Positions 33,652 to 40,466 of a stretch of 64,000 nucleotides of DNA are shown here, one piece after another. Positions within the stretch are counted from its first letter, which is position 1, and each line of letters begins with the position of its first letter. This DNA is from a virus: the IMG/VR virus record IMGVR_UViG_3300021137_000006, positions 17,868 through 81,867 of that record; one strand, 5' to 3'. The notes beneath the pieces are model-generated. The model was given only the letters and a program-made list of their open reading frames with translations. It was not told where the DNA came from and did no database searches. A program made the translations under genes and the position numbers.

Positions 33652-34248
33652 ATGTCAAATAAAACGAAAATCCTATTCATCGACGTCGAAACTTCAGGTT
33701 ACGATTTAAACGACATGATGGACCGGTCAGGGAATGGTAAATTCCAAATGACCTCCCTTGGCGCGATCGTTGCTAATGCTACTACACTAAAAGAAGTGGA
33801 CACATTCTATACGGAGTTTAAGTTCATGGATGCATGCCAATGGGATCCGGGCGCAGAACGTGTTCATGGACTATCTAAAGAATACCTCGAAGAAAATGGA
33901 GTTTCGTATGAAGATGGGTTTGTCCTGTTTGTTGAGTTTCTTTGCAAGCATTTCGATCCATCTCGTGCTATCACACTCGGTGGCCACAACGTAGCGACGT
34001 TCGACCGGCACTTCGTTATTCGGTTCTTCGAACACAACGACGCGGTCATCCAACTATCTGGTCACAGTGTTGATAGTTACACACTAGGTAAAGTGCTACT
34101 CAATGCGAACAATTCAAATGAATTGTTCGAACAAGTTGGGATCGATCGAGATACTCACAACGCGCTGGAAGATGCACGGGCTTCACTCAAGGCTGCCCGC
34201 CTTGTTAAAAAATTGTACGAAACTGCTCTAAATACTCAATTAATGTAA
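33652..34248 (+). CDS. DnaQ-type 3'-5' exonuclease
   Basis: 198 residues from the ATG at 33652, one base after the upstream stop. The DEDD exonuclease motifs are clear: ILFIDVETSG (D11, E13), GGHNVATFDRHFV in the middle, and HNALEDARAS near the end, of the DEDDh type. It may proofread, trim DNA ends or degrade host nucleic acid; T4 DexA occupies a similar niche. Confidence 0.85.
   Translation: MSNKTKILFIDVETSGYDLNDMMDRSGNGKFQMTSLGAIVANATTLKEVDTFYTEFKFMDACQWDPGAERVHGLSKEYLEENGVSYEDGFVLFVEFLCKHFDPSRAITLGGHNVATFDRHFVIRFFEHNDAVIQLSGHSVDSYTLGKVLLNANNSNELFEQVGIDRDTHNALEDARASLKAARLVKKLYETALNTQLM
34228..34234 (+). promoter_or_regulatory. Late motif before the Acb1-like gene
   Basis: CTAAATA inside the end of the exonuclease gene, 19 nt before the ATG at 34254. 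Confidence 0.5.
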
Positions 34249-34253
34249 TTCAG

Positions 34254-34739
34254 ATGTTCACCTTCTTTCGCACCTTACTTGAAACACTTGAGGATACCCG
34301 CAAAACTGGTCACTATGTGGCTGCTAAAGTATCAAAGCAGACCACAGCTGACTTAAAAAAGTGGTGCAAAGAGAATAAAGTACCGACGTCGAAAGACTTT
34401 TTCGATAACTTGCATATCACGATCTGCTATTCGACAAAAGTTTTCCCAATTGACGAGAATGATACGATCGATGACTTGTCGGACTGGAATGTGGATCCGA
34501 TCGCTTTTGCAGAGTTCGGAAAAGATAATGATAAAAAATACTTGGTTCTAAAAGTTAAGAGCAACCAATGCGCTAGTCGTTGGCAACATTACCTCGATCA
34601 GGGCGCGAGTTACGACTTTGATGATTATCTTCCGCATATTTCACTTGCTCTGAACTTTAAGGGCGACCTCAATTCACTTGATCTGGATACCTTGCCAAAA
34701 CTAGTACTAGATAAAGAGTACTACGAAAAACTTTCCTAA
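34254..34739 (+). CDS. 2H phosphoesterase, Acb1-like anti-CBASS enzyme
   Basis: 161 residues with the two H-x-(T/S) motifs of the 2H superfamily: LHITICYS (H54, T56) and YLPHISLAL (H128, S130). The surrounding pattern GHYVAAKVSKQTTADLKKWC and SYDFDDYLPHISL resembles T4 gp57B/Acb1, which hydrolyses the cyclic oligonucleotide signals of CBASS defence. A LigT-type RNA 2'-5' phosphodiesterase is the alternative. Oddly for an anti-defence gene it has a late-type motif 19 nt upstream and a leading MFTFFRTLLETLE that could be a capsid-targeting peptide, so it may be delivered with the DNA. Confidence 0.7.
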   Translation: MFTFFRTLLETLEDTRKTGHYVAAKVSKQTTADLKKWCKENKVPTSKDFFDNLHITICYSTKVFPIDENDTIDDLSDWNVDPIAFAEFGKDNDKKYLVLKVKSNQCASRWQHYLDQGASYDFDDYLPHISLALNFKGDLNSLDLDTLPKLVLDKEYYEKLS

Positions 34740-34740
34740 A

Positions 34741-34980
34741 ATGGCTGACGATCAACTTCCCTTCTCACGTCTGCGGTACAACGTCGATAAAAAACGCAAC
34801 CAAATCATTACTCACCAAGCCGAGTTGGTGGAGATGGAGCGCGAATTGCAGTTGCGTTGTGATCACCTTGATATTGAGAGATTTCAAGAGCAAGCGGTTG
34901 GCGACTTCTATAGCGGCCCAGTTGTTGTTAATGTCATTCGCTGCAAGACTTGTGGATTTGTACGTAGACTTGCAGCATAA
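34741..34980 (+). CDS. Small zinc-ribbon protein
   Basis: 79 residues, ATG two bases after the previous stop. A coiled-coil start (about 10-38) and a zinc site formed by C-D-H near residue 40 and CKTCGFVRR near the end. Function unknown; could be a nucleic-acid or polymerase-binding factor. Confidence 0.6.
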   Translation: MADDQLPFSRLRYNVDKKRNQIITHQAELVEMERELQLRCDHLDIERFQEQAVGDFYSGPVVVNVIRCKTCGFVRRLAA

Positions 34981-35019
34981 CTATACCCTTACCCCCGCGT
35001 ACGTGATACAAGCCTGCTT

Positions 35020-35026
35020 GTAAATA
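35020..35026 (+). promoter_or_regulatory. Late-type motif before clpP-like gene
   Basis: GTAAATA, 31 nt before the ATG at 35058, in an otherwise empty 77-nt gap. Confidence 0.4.
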
Positions 35027-35057
35027 AGCGCGCAACTCGCATGCGACAAGGGAAATT

Positions 35058-35735
35058 ATGCAAAAATTCAACAGAGCTTCAATAAAAAATGACATCGAAG
35101 ACGAATTAGCTGACGATGAGCTTGCCCCTCGTCCTAAGTTTGGGTTCACTCGGACAATTCATGTTAAACATCATAACTTCTATCTCTATTCGGATATCGG
35201 ACCTCCTGAAAACTACATCGAACTAATTCAAACAATTCGAACTGCTGAAGCTACTGATCAAATTTATTTACACCTCAACACTGCCGGTGGTCACCTCGAT
35301 ACTGGCATTGCTATCGTGTCTGCAATTGCAGAATGTCAAGGTACGGTTACTACTGTACTCGACTCACAAGCCTGCTCGATGGGCGCAATCTTGTTCCTTG
35401 CTGGTCACCAGTATATCGTCCACGATTGTGCAATGATGATGTTCCACACGTTCAACGGAGGATTCGTCGGTAAGAGTTCCGATGTTGATAAACAGGTACA
35501 AGCGTACAAACGTCAGTACACGATGCTTGTCAAAAAGACGTGCTCTAAGTTTTTGTCAGCAGACGAAATTAAACGGATCGACAACGGTGAAGAACTGTGG
35601 TTCGCATCGGACGTAATTGGTAAACGACTGCGTGTGCTGCACAAAGAACAAATAGAAGAAACTCACACAAAGCCCCGTAAATCTAAAAAAGGTGTCGCCA
35701 CTCTAGTAATCGAGGACACACCACCACTTGAATAA
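35058..35735 (+). CDS. ClpP-like serine protease
   Basis: 225 residues. The ClpP/crotonase fold is visible: oxyanion strand HLNTAGGHLDTG (72-83), nucleophile S107 in SQACSMGAI, and H130 in AMMMFHTFNGG. The third catalytic acid should lie near 180. The acidic N-terminus and the tail RKSKKGVAT are extensions. Phage ClpP-like enzymes include head-maturation proteases; no gp21-type protease is seen in the window, so this could also serve the capsid, but its place between small genes and the primase gives no support. It may instead work with host ClpX/A. Confidence 0.8.
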   Translation: MQKFNRASIKNDIEDELADDELAPRPKFGFTRTIHVKHHNFYLYSDIGPPENYIELIQTIRTAEATDQIYLHLNTAGGHLDTGIAIVSAIAECQGTVTTVLDSQACSMGAILFLAGHQYIVHDCAMMMFHTFNGGFVGKSSDVDKQVQAYKRQYTMLVKKTCSKFLSADEIKRIDNGEELWFASDVIGKRLRVLHKEQIEETHTKPRKSKKGVATLVIEDTPPLE

Positions 35736-36727
35736 TGTTCGAAACTGAAACACTTGAAAATGTAATTAAACAGAGCGGGATCTTGGGAACGAGGTCTCCC
35801 TCTTCCTCAGGTTGGCACATAGTTAAATGCAAGATTTGCAACGACTACAAAGCTCGTGCTGGATTTATATTCGAAAATGGTGCTAGCACCTTTCATTGCT
35901 TCAATTGCGGCCACGCTGCTGGACATGCCCCATCTTCGCAGAAATTCTCAAAAGGCATGTACGAGGTACTAACTGCGTTTAATGTAGACATTTCTGCAGC
36001 AAAAAAATCACTCTTCGCCTCGTTTGGTGCACAAGAAGACACAACGGAAGAAGCGATTCACCGTGAGCAATATCGTCAGCCTCCTCCAATCGAAGTCCCT
36101 TCAGAATTCGAATTCCTTAATGTTACTAATCCAACCCATGCAGAAGCTATCCGATACACCGAAACCCGGTTCGTAGACTATGCAAAATACGGGTTGATGA
36201 TATCGACAACAACTAACTCCAGAAACAAGTGGTACAAGCGGATCATCGTCCCTATGTACAATCGTTCTAACCAAGTAATCTACTACCAGGGACGAACCTA
36301 CGACAATCATGCCAAGCGTTGGGACAGTCCATCTGACCCAAAGGCGAATGTGTTATTTGGTTACCACAATCTTGATGATTACTCCAAAGACTACATCATA
36401 ATCTGCGAAGGTCCGTTTGACATGATGAGTATTGACGGTGTAGCAATATTAGGAAGTGAGTTCTCCCCATATCAGATTCGAGTACTTACGGTGAGTAGTA
36501 AGAAGAAGATCGTCGTTCCGCAGCGAGATAAGCGGGGATACGCTCTTGCGTTACAAGCTCTTGAGCAAAACTACTCACTCAGTTTCCCAGATATTGGTGG
36601 TGCACAAGATATAAATGATGCGATCGTTAAGTACGGAAGACTGTACACTGAGCAGCAAATAGTTGCCAAAATGACATCTTCTAAATACGAAGCGCAACTG
36701 AAGCTCGGCATGTGGTGTTCCACATAA
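35735..36727 (+). CDS. DNA primase (T4 gp61-like)
   Basis: 330 residues. An N-terminal zinc finger is formed by C32-K-I-C35 and C55-F-N-C58 (CHC2-type). The central Toprim core shows IICEGPFDMMS near 222 and a basic VVPQRDKRG near 262 in place of the usual second acid cluster. It would make RNA primers for lagging-strand synthesis together with the phage helicase. Start overlaps the protease stop (TAATG). Confidence 0.85.
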   Translation: MFETETLENVIKQSGILGTRSPSSSGWHIVKCKICNDYKARAGFIFENGASTFHCFNCGHAAGHAPSSQKFSKGMYEVLTAFNVDISAAKKSLFASFGAQEDTTEEAIHREQYRQPPPIEVPSEFEFLNVTNPTHAEAIRYTETRFVDYAKYGLMISTTTNSRNKWYKRIIVPMYNRSNQVIYYQGRTYDNHAKRWDSPSDPKANVLFGYHNLDDYSKDYIIICEGPFDMMSIDGVAILGSEFSPYQIRVLTVSSKKKIVVPQRDKRGYALALQALEQNYSLSFPDIGGAQDINDAIVKYGRLYTEQQIVAKMTSSKYEAQLKLGMWCST

Positions 36728-36748
36728 CTTTACTATAACCTCACCTAT

Positions 36749-37345
36749 ATGATCACTTTCCCAAAATACCAACCAATCGCCAACGTCGTACTATCTGTGG
36801 ATCTCAACAACGCAGCTACCCAGAATTCTACCGATCTGCTACCGACGATTGGATACATCGGATTTGCTGAACCCCAAGGGGCAAAGGCAGTAATTGAGAT
36901 CGATAGCCAAGGTAAAATTCTTGGTACCAATTCAAAAGCAGCGACAAAGTGGGCAAACGCCAACACCAGGTCGTTACTCTTAATTCACTCTAACCTTGTC
37001 GCAGCGCACGGCCTCCTGCCGGACAATATGACACTAACCCTGGTTGGTTATATTTTTACAGGTTCGCTCACGCTGATCGACGCCCAGCTCGCCATAGACG
37101 GTAAACATAGTGTGTACTGGTTATCAGTCAAAGTACTCAATGAGTTGGTCGTGCGGGTGAGTAAAGTGCAAACTGCATTTGCTGACAACGCACTGTTCAC
37201 TGAAATCAATTTCAACCAACCTGAATTGTTCGTCGAAGCAGCCACTCAAGCTGCAGACGGCGTGCCAATGTTGTGGCAAATCAGTCCCCACACTGAATTT
37301 GCAATCGCTCCTGTGCTACGTGACCCGTACCGCATTGCTTTGTAA
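36749..37345 (+). CDS. Unrecognised beta-rich protein next to PAAR
   Basis: 198 residues with many short strands (NVVLSVDL, AVIEIDSQGKILG, NMTLTLVGYIFTG) and no known motif. It directly precedes the PAAR protein by two bases, so a baseplate or spike-associated role is possible; in T4-like phages the spike tip gene lies among baseplate genes. Confidence 0.55.
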   Translation: MITFPKYQPIANVVLSVDLNNAATQNSTDLLPTIGYIGFAEPQGAKAVIEIDSQGKILGTNSKAATKWANANTRSLLLIHSNLVAAHGLLPDNMTLTLVGYIFTGSLTLIDAQLAIDGKHSVYWLSVKVLNELVVRVSKVQTAFADNALFTEINFNQPELFVEAATQAADGVPMLWQISPHTEFAIAPVLRDPYRIAL

Positions 37346-37347
37346 TC

Positions 37348-37512
37348 ATGCCAGCAGTTGCACGAAAGGGTGATCCGGATTCAAATGGAGACTCGATTAC
37401 ACAGGGCTCTCCATCTGTTTTTGCAAACGGCCAACCTGTTGCACGAAAGGGTGATCCGGATTCAAATGGAGACTCGATTACACAGGGCTCTCCATCTGTT
37501 TTTGCAAACTAG
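37348..37512 (+). CDS. Miniature PAAR-like spike-tip protein made of two identical units
   Basis: 54 residues in two 27-residue halves: each ends VARKGDPDSNGDSITQGSPS then VFAN. This is the PAAR-type repeat (A-R-x-G-D-x-x-x-x-G-x-x-I-x-x-G-S-P-x-V-F-x-N-G) that forms the pointed cap on contractile-tail spikes, such as T4 gp5.4. Known family members are about 90-100 residues, so this is short and could be a truncated yet trimeric tip. The two halves are identical over 72 bases of DNA. It ends directly at a run of three promoters. Confidence 0.7.
   Translation: MPAVARKGDPDSNGDSITQGSPSVFANGQPVARKGDPDSNGDSITQGSPSVFAN
37357..37428 (+). repeat. 72-nt perfect direct repeat, copy 1 (PAAR)
   Basis: Identical to 37438-37509, offset 81 nt, in frame within the PAAR gene. 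Confidence 0.95.
37438..37509 (+). repeat. 72-nt perfect direct repeat, copy 2 (PAAR)
   Basis: Identical to 37357-37428 with no silent change, so the duplication is recent or kept alike by conversion. Confidence 0.95.
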
Positions 37513-37514
37513 CA

Positions 37515-37586
37515 AAACAACCTGTTGACCCACTTTGTGAAATGTGTTACATTAGACAAATCGGGTAGCAGAAAAAGTTAAAAAGA
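37515..37586 (+). repeat. Promoter-bearing direct repeat, copy 1
   Basis: 72 nt, 71 identical to 37594-37665 (difference G/T at 37565/37644). Contains the promoter at 37525-37553. Confidence 0.95.
37525..37553 (+). promoter_or_regulatory. tRNA-cluster promoter P1
   Basis: TTGACC, 17 nt, TACATT. Confidence 0.75.
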
Positions 37587-37593
37587 AATTTTG

Positions 37594-37665
37594 AAACAAC
37601 CTGTTGACCCACTTTGTGAAATGTGTTACATTAGACAAATCGGTTAGCAGAAAAAGTTAAAAAGA
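37594..37665 (+). repeat. Promoter-bearing direct repeat, copy 2
   Basis: Second copy, offset 79 nt, containing the promoter at 37604-37632. Confidence 0.95.
37604..37632 (+). promoter_or_regulatory. tRNA-cluster promoter P2
   Basis: Duplicate of P1: TTGACC, 17 nt, TACATT. Confidence 0.75.
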
Positions 37666-37669
37666 TCTG

Positions 37670-37698
37670 TTGACCCAAAAAGTTTTTTGATTTATAGT
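37670..37698 (+). promoter_or_regulatory. tRNA-cluster promoter P3
   Basis: TTGACC, 17 nt, TATAGT; the best -10 of the three, with the next start codon 52 nt downstream. Confidence 0.8.
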
Positions 37699-37749
37699 TA
37701 GCCTTTTGGCATTGAGCCATATATACTCTTACAGTAGAAAGTTTTTGAA

Positions 37750-37854
37750 ATGTCTTCGTCCTTCGTGATTATTAGCAAACATACAATGAGTGAGCGCTTT
37801 AGCGATCGTTCGGATACTATGTGCGCCCTTGTTCAAGAAGGATGGGATGATTAA
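37750..37854 (+). CDS. Possible 34-residue leader protein
   Basis: MSSSFVIISKHTMSERFSDR then SDTMCALVQEGWDD. It lies between the triple promoter and a terminator that precedes the tRNAs. Could be a small early protein or chance frame; no ribosome site is strong. Confidence 0.35.
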   Translation: MSSSFVIISKHTMSERFSDRSDTMCALVQEGWDD

Positions 37855-37880
37855 AGAATCGTTCTAACCGGATAAGAAAC

Positions 37881-37908
37881 AAGGGCTCCAAATAGGGGCC
37901 CTTTTTAT
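37881..37908 (+). terminator. Terminator/attenuator before the tRNA cluster
   Basis: AAGGGCTCC/GGGGCCCTT stem with an AAATA loop and a TTTTT tail. It stands between the three promoters and the first tRNA, so it may set how much tRNA transcript is made. Confidence 0.75.
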
Positions 37909-37967
37909 TGCCTAATCGATCGAGGTTGGTGCAAGTAAGATCATTAAAAATTTGCGTGTGTTTTTAT

Positions 37968-38043
37968 CCCTGTGTAGCTTAATGGCTAGAGCAATCGGCT
38001 TTTACCCGATCAGGTGTCCGTTCGACTCGGATCACAGGGACCA
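37968..38043 (+). tRNA. tRNA-Lys(UUU)
   Basis: Acceptor CCCTGTG/CACAGGG, anticodon loop CTTTTAC in stem ATCGG/CCGAT, CCA encoded. Confidence 0.9.
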
Positions 38044-38058
38044 AAACTTATTCAATAG

Positions 38059-38271
38059 CTGTGTCCTAATTGTCACAGTATCACGGATACTTGGCGCGGT
38101 CGAAACAAACCCGCCAATAATGGAAAAAACGTTGTACAGGATAAAACGTTGTTGCAGCACTTACAAGACGCTCCTAACATCCGTCAAGGATTACTAAGAG
38201 CCGGATTAGCAGCAAAAGGCGCTAACTACGAAAGAGCGAAACAGTTATTGAATAAGAATTTGGGAGCGTAG
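38059..38271 (+). pseudogene. 3' remnant of an HNH homing endonuclease
   Basis: An open frame without a start codon, beginning right after a stop at 38056-38058. It reads LCPNCHSITDTWRGRNKPAN then, near the end, APNIRQGLLRAGLAAKGANY and ERAKQLLN: the last HNH strand (compare LCPNCHSLT in the intact gene at 43005) plus the C-terminal helix-turn-helix-like module of phage HNH enzymes. The upstream half is lost. Its stop TAG is formed by U8-A9-G10 of the next tRNA. Confidence 0.8.
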
Positions 38272-38339
38272 CTCAACTGGCTAGCAGCAATCGGCTCTTA
38301 CCCGATAGGTTCTGGGTTCAAATCCCAGTGCTCCCACCA
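38262..38339 (+). tRNA. tRNA-Lys(CUU)
   Basis: Acceptor GGGAGCG/TGCTCCC, loop CTCTTAC in stem ATCGG/CCGAT, CCA encoded. Shares its anticodon stem with tRNA-Lys(UUU). Its first ten bases are also the end of the HNH remnant. Confidence 0.9.
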
Positions 38340-38348
38340 CAACATTAT

Positions 38349-38423
38349 GCCCGGACAGCTCATCGGTAGAGCACTCGACTGATAATCGAGCGGTGATTGG
38401 TTCGATTCCAATTCCGGGCACCA
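38349..38423 (+). tRNA. tRNA-Ile(GAU), first copy
   Basis: Acceptor GCCCGGA/TCCGGGC, loop CTGATAA in stem CTCGA/TCGAG, canonical T loop, CCA encoded. Confidence 0.9.
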
Positions 38424-38428
38424 ATTTT

Positions 38429-38503
38429 AGCCGCGTAACTCAGAGGCAGAGTAATCCCTTGATAAGGGATAAGTCGACATTTCGAAATTGTCCGTGGCTA
38501 CCA
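38429..38503 (+). tRNA. tRNA-Ile(GAU)-like, second copy
   Basis: Acceptor AGCCGCG/CGTGGCT, loop TTGATAA in stem ATCCC/GGGAT, CCA encoded. T stem GACAT/TTGTC has U53-U61 instead of the near-universal G-C, a feature shared with the tRNA at 43728. Confidence 0.75.
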
Positions 38504-38510
38504 GAAATAT

Positions 38511-38588
38511 ATCACTGTCGTCTAATTGGAATAGGACACTAGACTTTCAATCTAGCAAATGCGGATTCGACTTCCGTCAGTGATACCA
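38511..38588 (+). tRNA. tRNA-Glu(UUC), first copy
   Basis: Acceptor ATCACTG/CAGTGAT, loop CTTTCAA in stem CTAGA/TCTAG, CCA encoded. Confidence 0.88.
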
Positions 38589-38590
38589 TA

Positions 38591-38634
38591 CTTTGTGATC
38601 GTCTATTGGTTAGGAGTTCTAACTCATAAATAGA
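38591..38634 (+). pseudogene. 5' half of a tRNA, probably tRNA-Met(CAU)
   Basis: CTTTGTG-A-TCGTCTATTGGTTAGGA resembles the 5' half of the adjacent tRNA-Glu, followed by an anticodon-type hairpin TCTA...CTCATAA...TAGA with CAU centred. No T arm or acceptor 3' strand follows; instead a homing-gene leader begins. The late motif ATAAATA of that gene lies inside this hairpin. Confidence 0.45.
38626..38632 (+). promoter_or_regulatory. Late promoter of homing gene at 38651
   Basis: ATAAATA, 18 nt before the ATG, with a strong ribosome site AGGAGGA between. Confidence 0.6.
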
Positions 38635-38650
38635 CATAGGAGGACTTTTT

Positions 38651-39331
38651 ATGTCTATGGGTGGTTATCGAGAAGGCTCTGGTAGGAGCAAAACAGGGTA
38701 CTACAATGGAATCTATTGTGGTAGCACTTACGAGTTGTGTTGGGTGATATATTCTATAGATCACGGAATTAACTTTACCCGATTTCCGGGATTATTGGAA
38801 GCTAATGGTGTCCGGTATTATCCAGATTTCCTACTAGGTGACGGTAAGACTATCGTCGAGACGAAAGGGTATGAAGCCCAATTAGCAGTGGATAAGAAAA
38901 CGGCTGTAGCAATTTCTCATGGGTATGTTGTGCAAGTTCTCCGTAAGGATGATCTAAAATACGCTTTCGATTATGTATCTGAAAAGTATGGCACCAAGCG
39001 ATACCACACTTTGTATGATGGATACGCACCGACGTATGACTATATTTGTGATTGTTGTGGACAGCCATTTCGAGTCGATTCTAAAAAGAAAACAGAACGA
39101 AAATTCTGCAATAGAGTATGTGCGGGTAAATTCCGAAAACAACTAATCCTGCAACAAGATGACTGGAGAGACCGAATTTCAGCATCCTTAACGGGACGGA
39201 AGGTTAAGCCGTATCAAAGAAAATATAAACAAAAGTGGATTACTGACGGTAAACTTAATACGAAGATTCAGTTTGATCTTTGTATACCGGATGGATTTCA
39301 CCAAGGGCGAACAAATTCTGTGCAGGACTAA
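38651..39331 (+). CDS. PD-(D/E)XK homing endonuclease (EDxHD/Vsr-like type)
   Basis: 226 residues. The N-terminal third has GGYREGSGRSKTGYYNGIYC, then STYELCWVIYSIDHG-INFTRFPG and RYYPDFLL...TIVETKGY, i.e. P-D...E-x-K, as in I-Bth0305I-type homing enzymes. A zinc finger follows (CDCCGQPF...RKFCNRVCAGKF, about 137-165) and a C-terminal DNA-binding tail with ITDGKLNTKI then LCIPDGFHQGR, a module shared by many T4 homing enzymes. It appears to have landed in a tRNA gene (38591). Confidence 0.85.
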   Translation: MSMGGYREGSGRSKTGYYNGIYCGSTYELCWVIYSIDHGINFTRFPGLLEANGVRYYPDFLLGDGKTIVETKGYEAQLAVDKKTAVAISHGYVVQVLRKDDLKYAFDYVSEKYGTKRYHTLYDGYAPTYDYICDCCGQPFRVDSKKKTERKFCNRVCAGKFRKQLILQQDDWRDRISASLTGRKVKPYQRKYKQKWITDGKLNTKIQFDLCIPDGFHQGRTNSVQD

Positions 39332-39353
39332 ACTCCTCAGCAGTGCCATTTAT

Positions 39354-39428
39354 ATCACGTTGGACTTCTAGTGAGGTCATCTGCCTTTCACGCAGACCAG
39401 ACGAGAGCGTAACTCGTACGTGATGCCA
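39354..39428 (+). tRNA. tRNA-Glu(UUC), second copy
   Basis: Acceptor ATCACGT/ACGTGAT, loop CTTTCAC in stem TCTGC/GCAGA, CCA encoded. The T loop AGCGTAA lacks the TTC signature, so it may be degenerate. Confidence 0.7.
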
Positions 39429-39512
39429 TTTACCGCCCATCCTGTGAAGGACCGGCTTCGTGATGACTCGTTTATTGACCGAGGGATACCAAATAGTCAA
39501 TAAGAATTTTAT

Positions 39513-39590
39513 GGCCTATGAGTCTGCTTGGTGTGGACGCTACCCTGTCACGGTAGAGATAGATCGGTTCAAATCCGATATAGGTCGCCA
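39513..39590 (+). tRNA. tRNA-Asp(GUC), first copy
   Basis: Acceptor GGCCTAT/ATAGGTC, loop CTGTCAC in stem CTACC/GGTAG, T arm ATCGG/CCGAT, discriminator G, CCA encoded. Confidence 0.9.
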
Positions 39591-39610
39591 ATTATGTTCG
39601 GGATCGAATC

Positions 39611-39617
39611 ATAAATA
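39611..39617 (+). promoter_or_regulatory. Late promoter of HNH gene at 39641
   Basis: ATAAATA, 23 nt before the ATG. Confidence 0.6.
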
Positions 39618-39640
39618 TGTTCGATCACATGGAGTAGTGT

Positions 39641-40054
39641 ATGAAGAAAGTATGTTCTAAATGCCAGCAAGAAAAAGAGCTGTCGGAGTTTAGAAAAGAC
39701 AAATCCCGCAAGGATGGGGTAATGTCAAGCTGCAAACAATGCACTAGACAGTTTTACAAAAGCCAGTATGTGACAAAGTACGGCGACAAATATGCGACTG
39801 CAAACAGAAAGCGTAGAGCTAATCAAGCAGCCATGTTGTACGAATATAAGAGTAAGCAGAAGTGCTTATTTTGTGACGAGCGAGAGCCAGTCTGCTTAGA
39901 GTTCCATCACACCGATCCGTCAATCAAAGATTTTGGAGTCGGTTCGAGCGTGGGACGCAACTGGGAAAAGATCCTCGCAGAGATTGAAAAATGTGTGTGC
40001 CTGTGCAGCAATTGTCACAAAAAGGTACATGCAGGTTTATTAATTATACAGTAG
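39641..40054 (+). CDS. HNH endonuclease with N-terminal zinc finger
   Basis: 137 residues. N-terminal C-x-x-C...C-x-x-C finger (KVCSKCQQEK and SSCKQCTRQF). A second zinc/HNH unit follows: CLFCDEREPVCLEFHHTDPS...CVCLCSNCHKKVHAG, giving the H-H, N and H residues of the HNH active site with zinc cysteines. Small free-standing homing type. The stop codon is inside the acceptor stem of the next tRNA. Confidence 0.85.
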   Translation: MKKVCSKCQQEKELSEFRKDKSRKDGVMSSCKQCTRQFYKSQYVTKYGDKYATANRKRRANQAAMLYEYKSKQKCLFCDEREPVCLEFHHTDPSIKDFGVGSSVGRNWEKILAEIEKCVCLCSNCHKKVHAGLLIIQ

Positions 40055-40123
40055 TAGCATAGCGGCTAATGCACCTCCCTGTCTAGGAGACTACCGCGGG
40101 TTCGAGTCCCGTCTACTGTGCCA
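40048..40123 (+). tRNA. tRNA-Asp(GUC), second copy
   Basis: Acceptor ACAGTAG/CTACTGT, loop CTGTCTA in stem CTCC/GGAG, T arm CGGG/CCCG, discriminator G, CCA encoded. Overlaps the last seven bases of the HNH gene. Confidence 0.85.
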
Positions 40124-40127
40124 AATA

Positions 40128-40200
40128 TGGGTAGCTTAGCATAATGTAAATGCGCTCACGTTGAGTGAGAGATATTGAGCCATCTCAATAGACGCCCCCA
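40128..40200 (+). pseudogene. Fragment of a class II (long variable arm) tRNA
   Basis: D-arm-like start, an anticodon hairpin CTCAC/GTGAG and a variable-arm hairpin TATTGAG-CCAT-CTCAATA, but no T arm or matching 3' acceptor. Looks like a decayed tRNA-Leu or -Ser. Confidence 0.4.
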
Positions 40201-40276
40201 AGTTTAAGGATACGAACAGCAAATCTAAACAATTTGACCTTTTAATTCAAACCTAAAGTGTATCCTGTCTTATTTT

Positions 40277-40352
40277 CCACTTCTAGCTGACAAAGTATTA
40301 GCGCTGGGCTGAAAATCCAGAGATCCTGGGGCGGTACCAGGGGAGTGGGCCA
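40277..40352 (+). tRNA. tRNA-Phe(GAA), first copy
   Basis: Acceptor CCACTTC/GGAGTGG, loop CTGAAAA in stem CTGGG/TCCAG, T stem CCTGG/CCAGG with an atypical loop, CCA encoded. Confidence 0.75.
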
Positions 40353-40359
40353 ATTTTAT

Positions 40360-40435
40360 GCAGCCATAGCTCAGTTAGGAGAGCACCGGATTGAAACCCC
40401 GGGTGTCGCTGGGGCGGATCCAGCTGGTTGCACCA
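40360..40435 (+). tRNA. tRNA-Phe(GAA), second copy
   Basis: Acceptor GCAGCCA/TGGTTGC, loop TTGAAAC in stem CCGGA/CCCGG (one A-C mismatch), CCA encoded. T loop again GGCGG-rich. Confidence 0.75.
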
Positions 40436-40438
40436 TTT

Positions 40439-40446
40439 TATAAATA
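40439..40446 (+). promoter_or_regulatory. Perfect T4-type late promoter
   Basis: TATAAATA, 20 nt before the ATG at 40467. Confidence 0.75.
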
Positions 40447-40466
40447 TACTACCTCAGGAGAGTATT

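Noticed and set aside
39430-39491. Possible tRNA or fragment ending GGATACCA
   Set aside because: A D-like and a T-like hairpin can be drawn but no acceptor stem pairs and no anticodon arm is present.
40207-40266. AGGATAC...GTATCCT inverted repeat as a tRNA
   Set aside because: Only 60 nt, no D arm and no T loop; the rest folds poorly.
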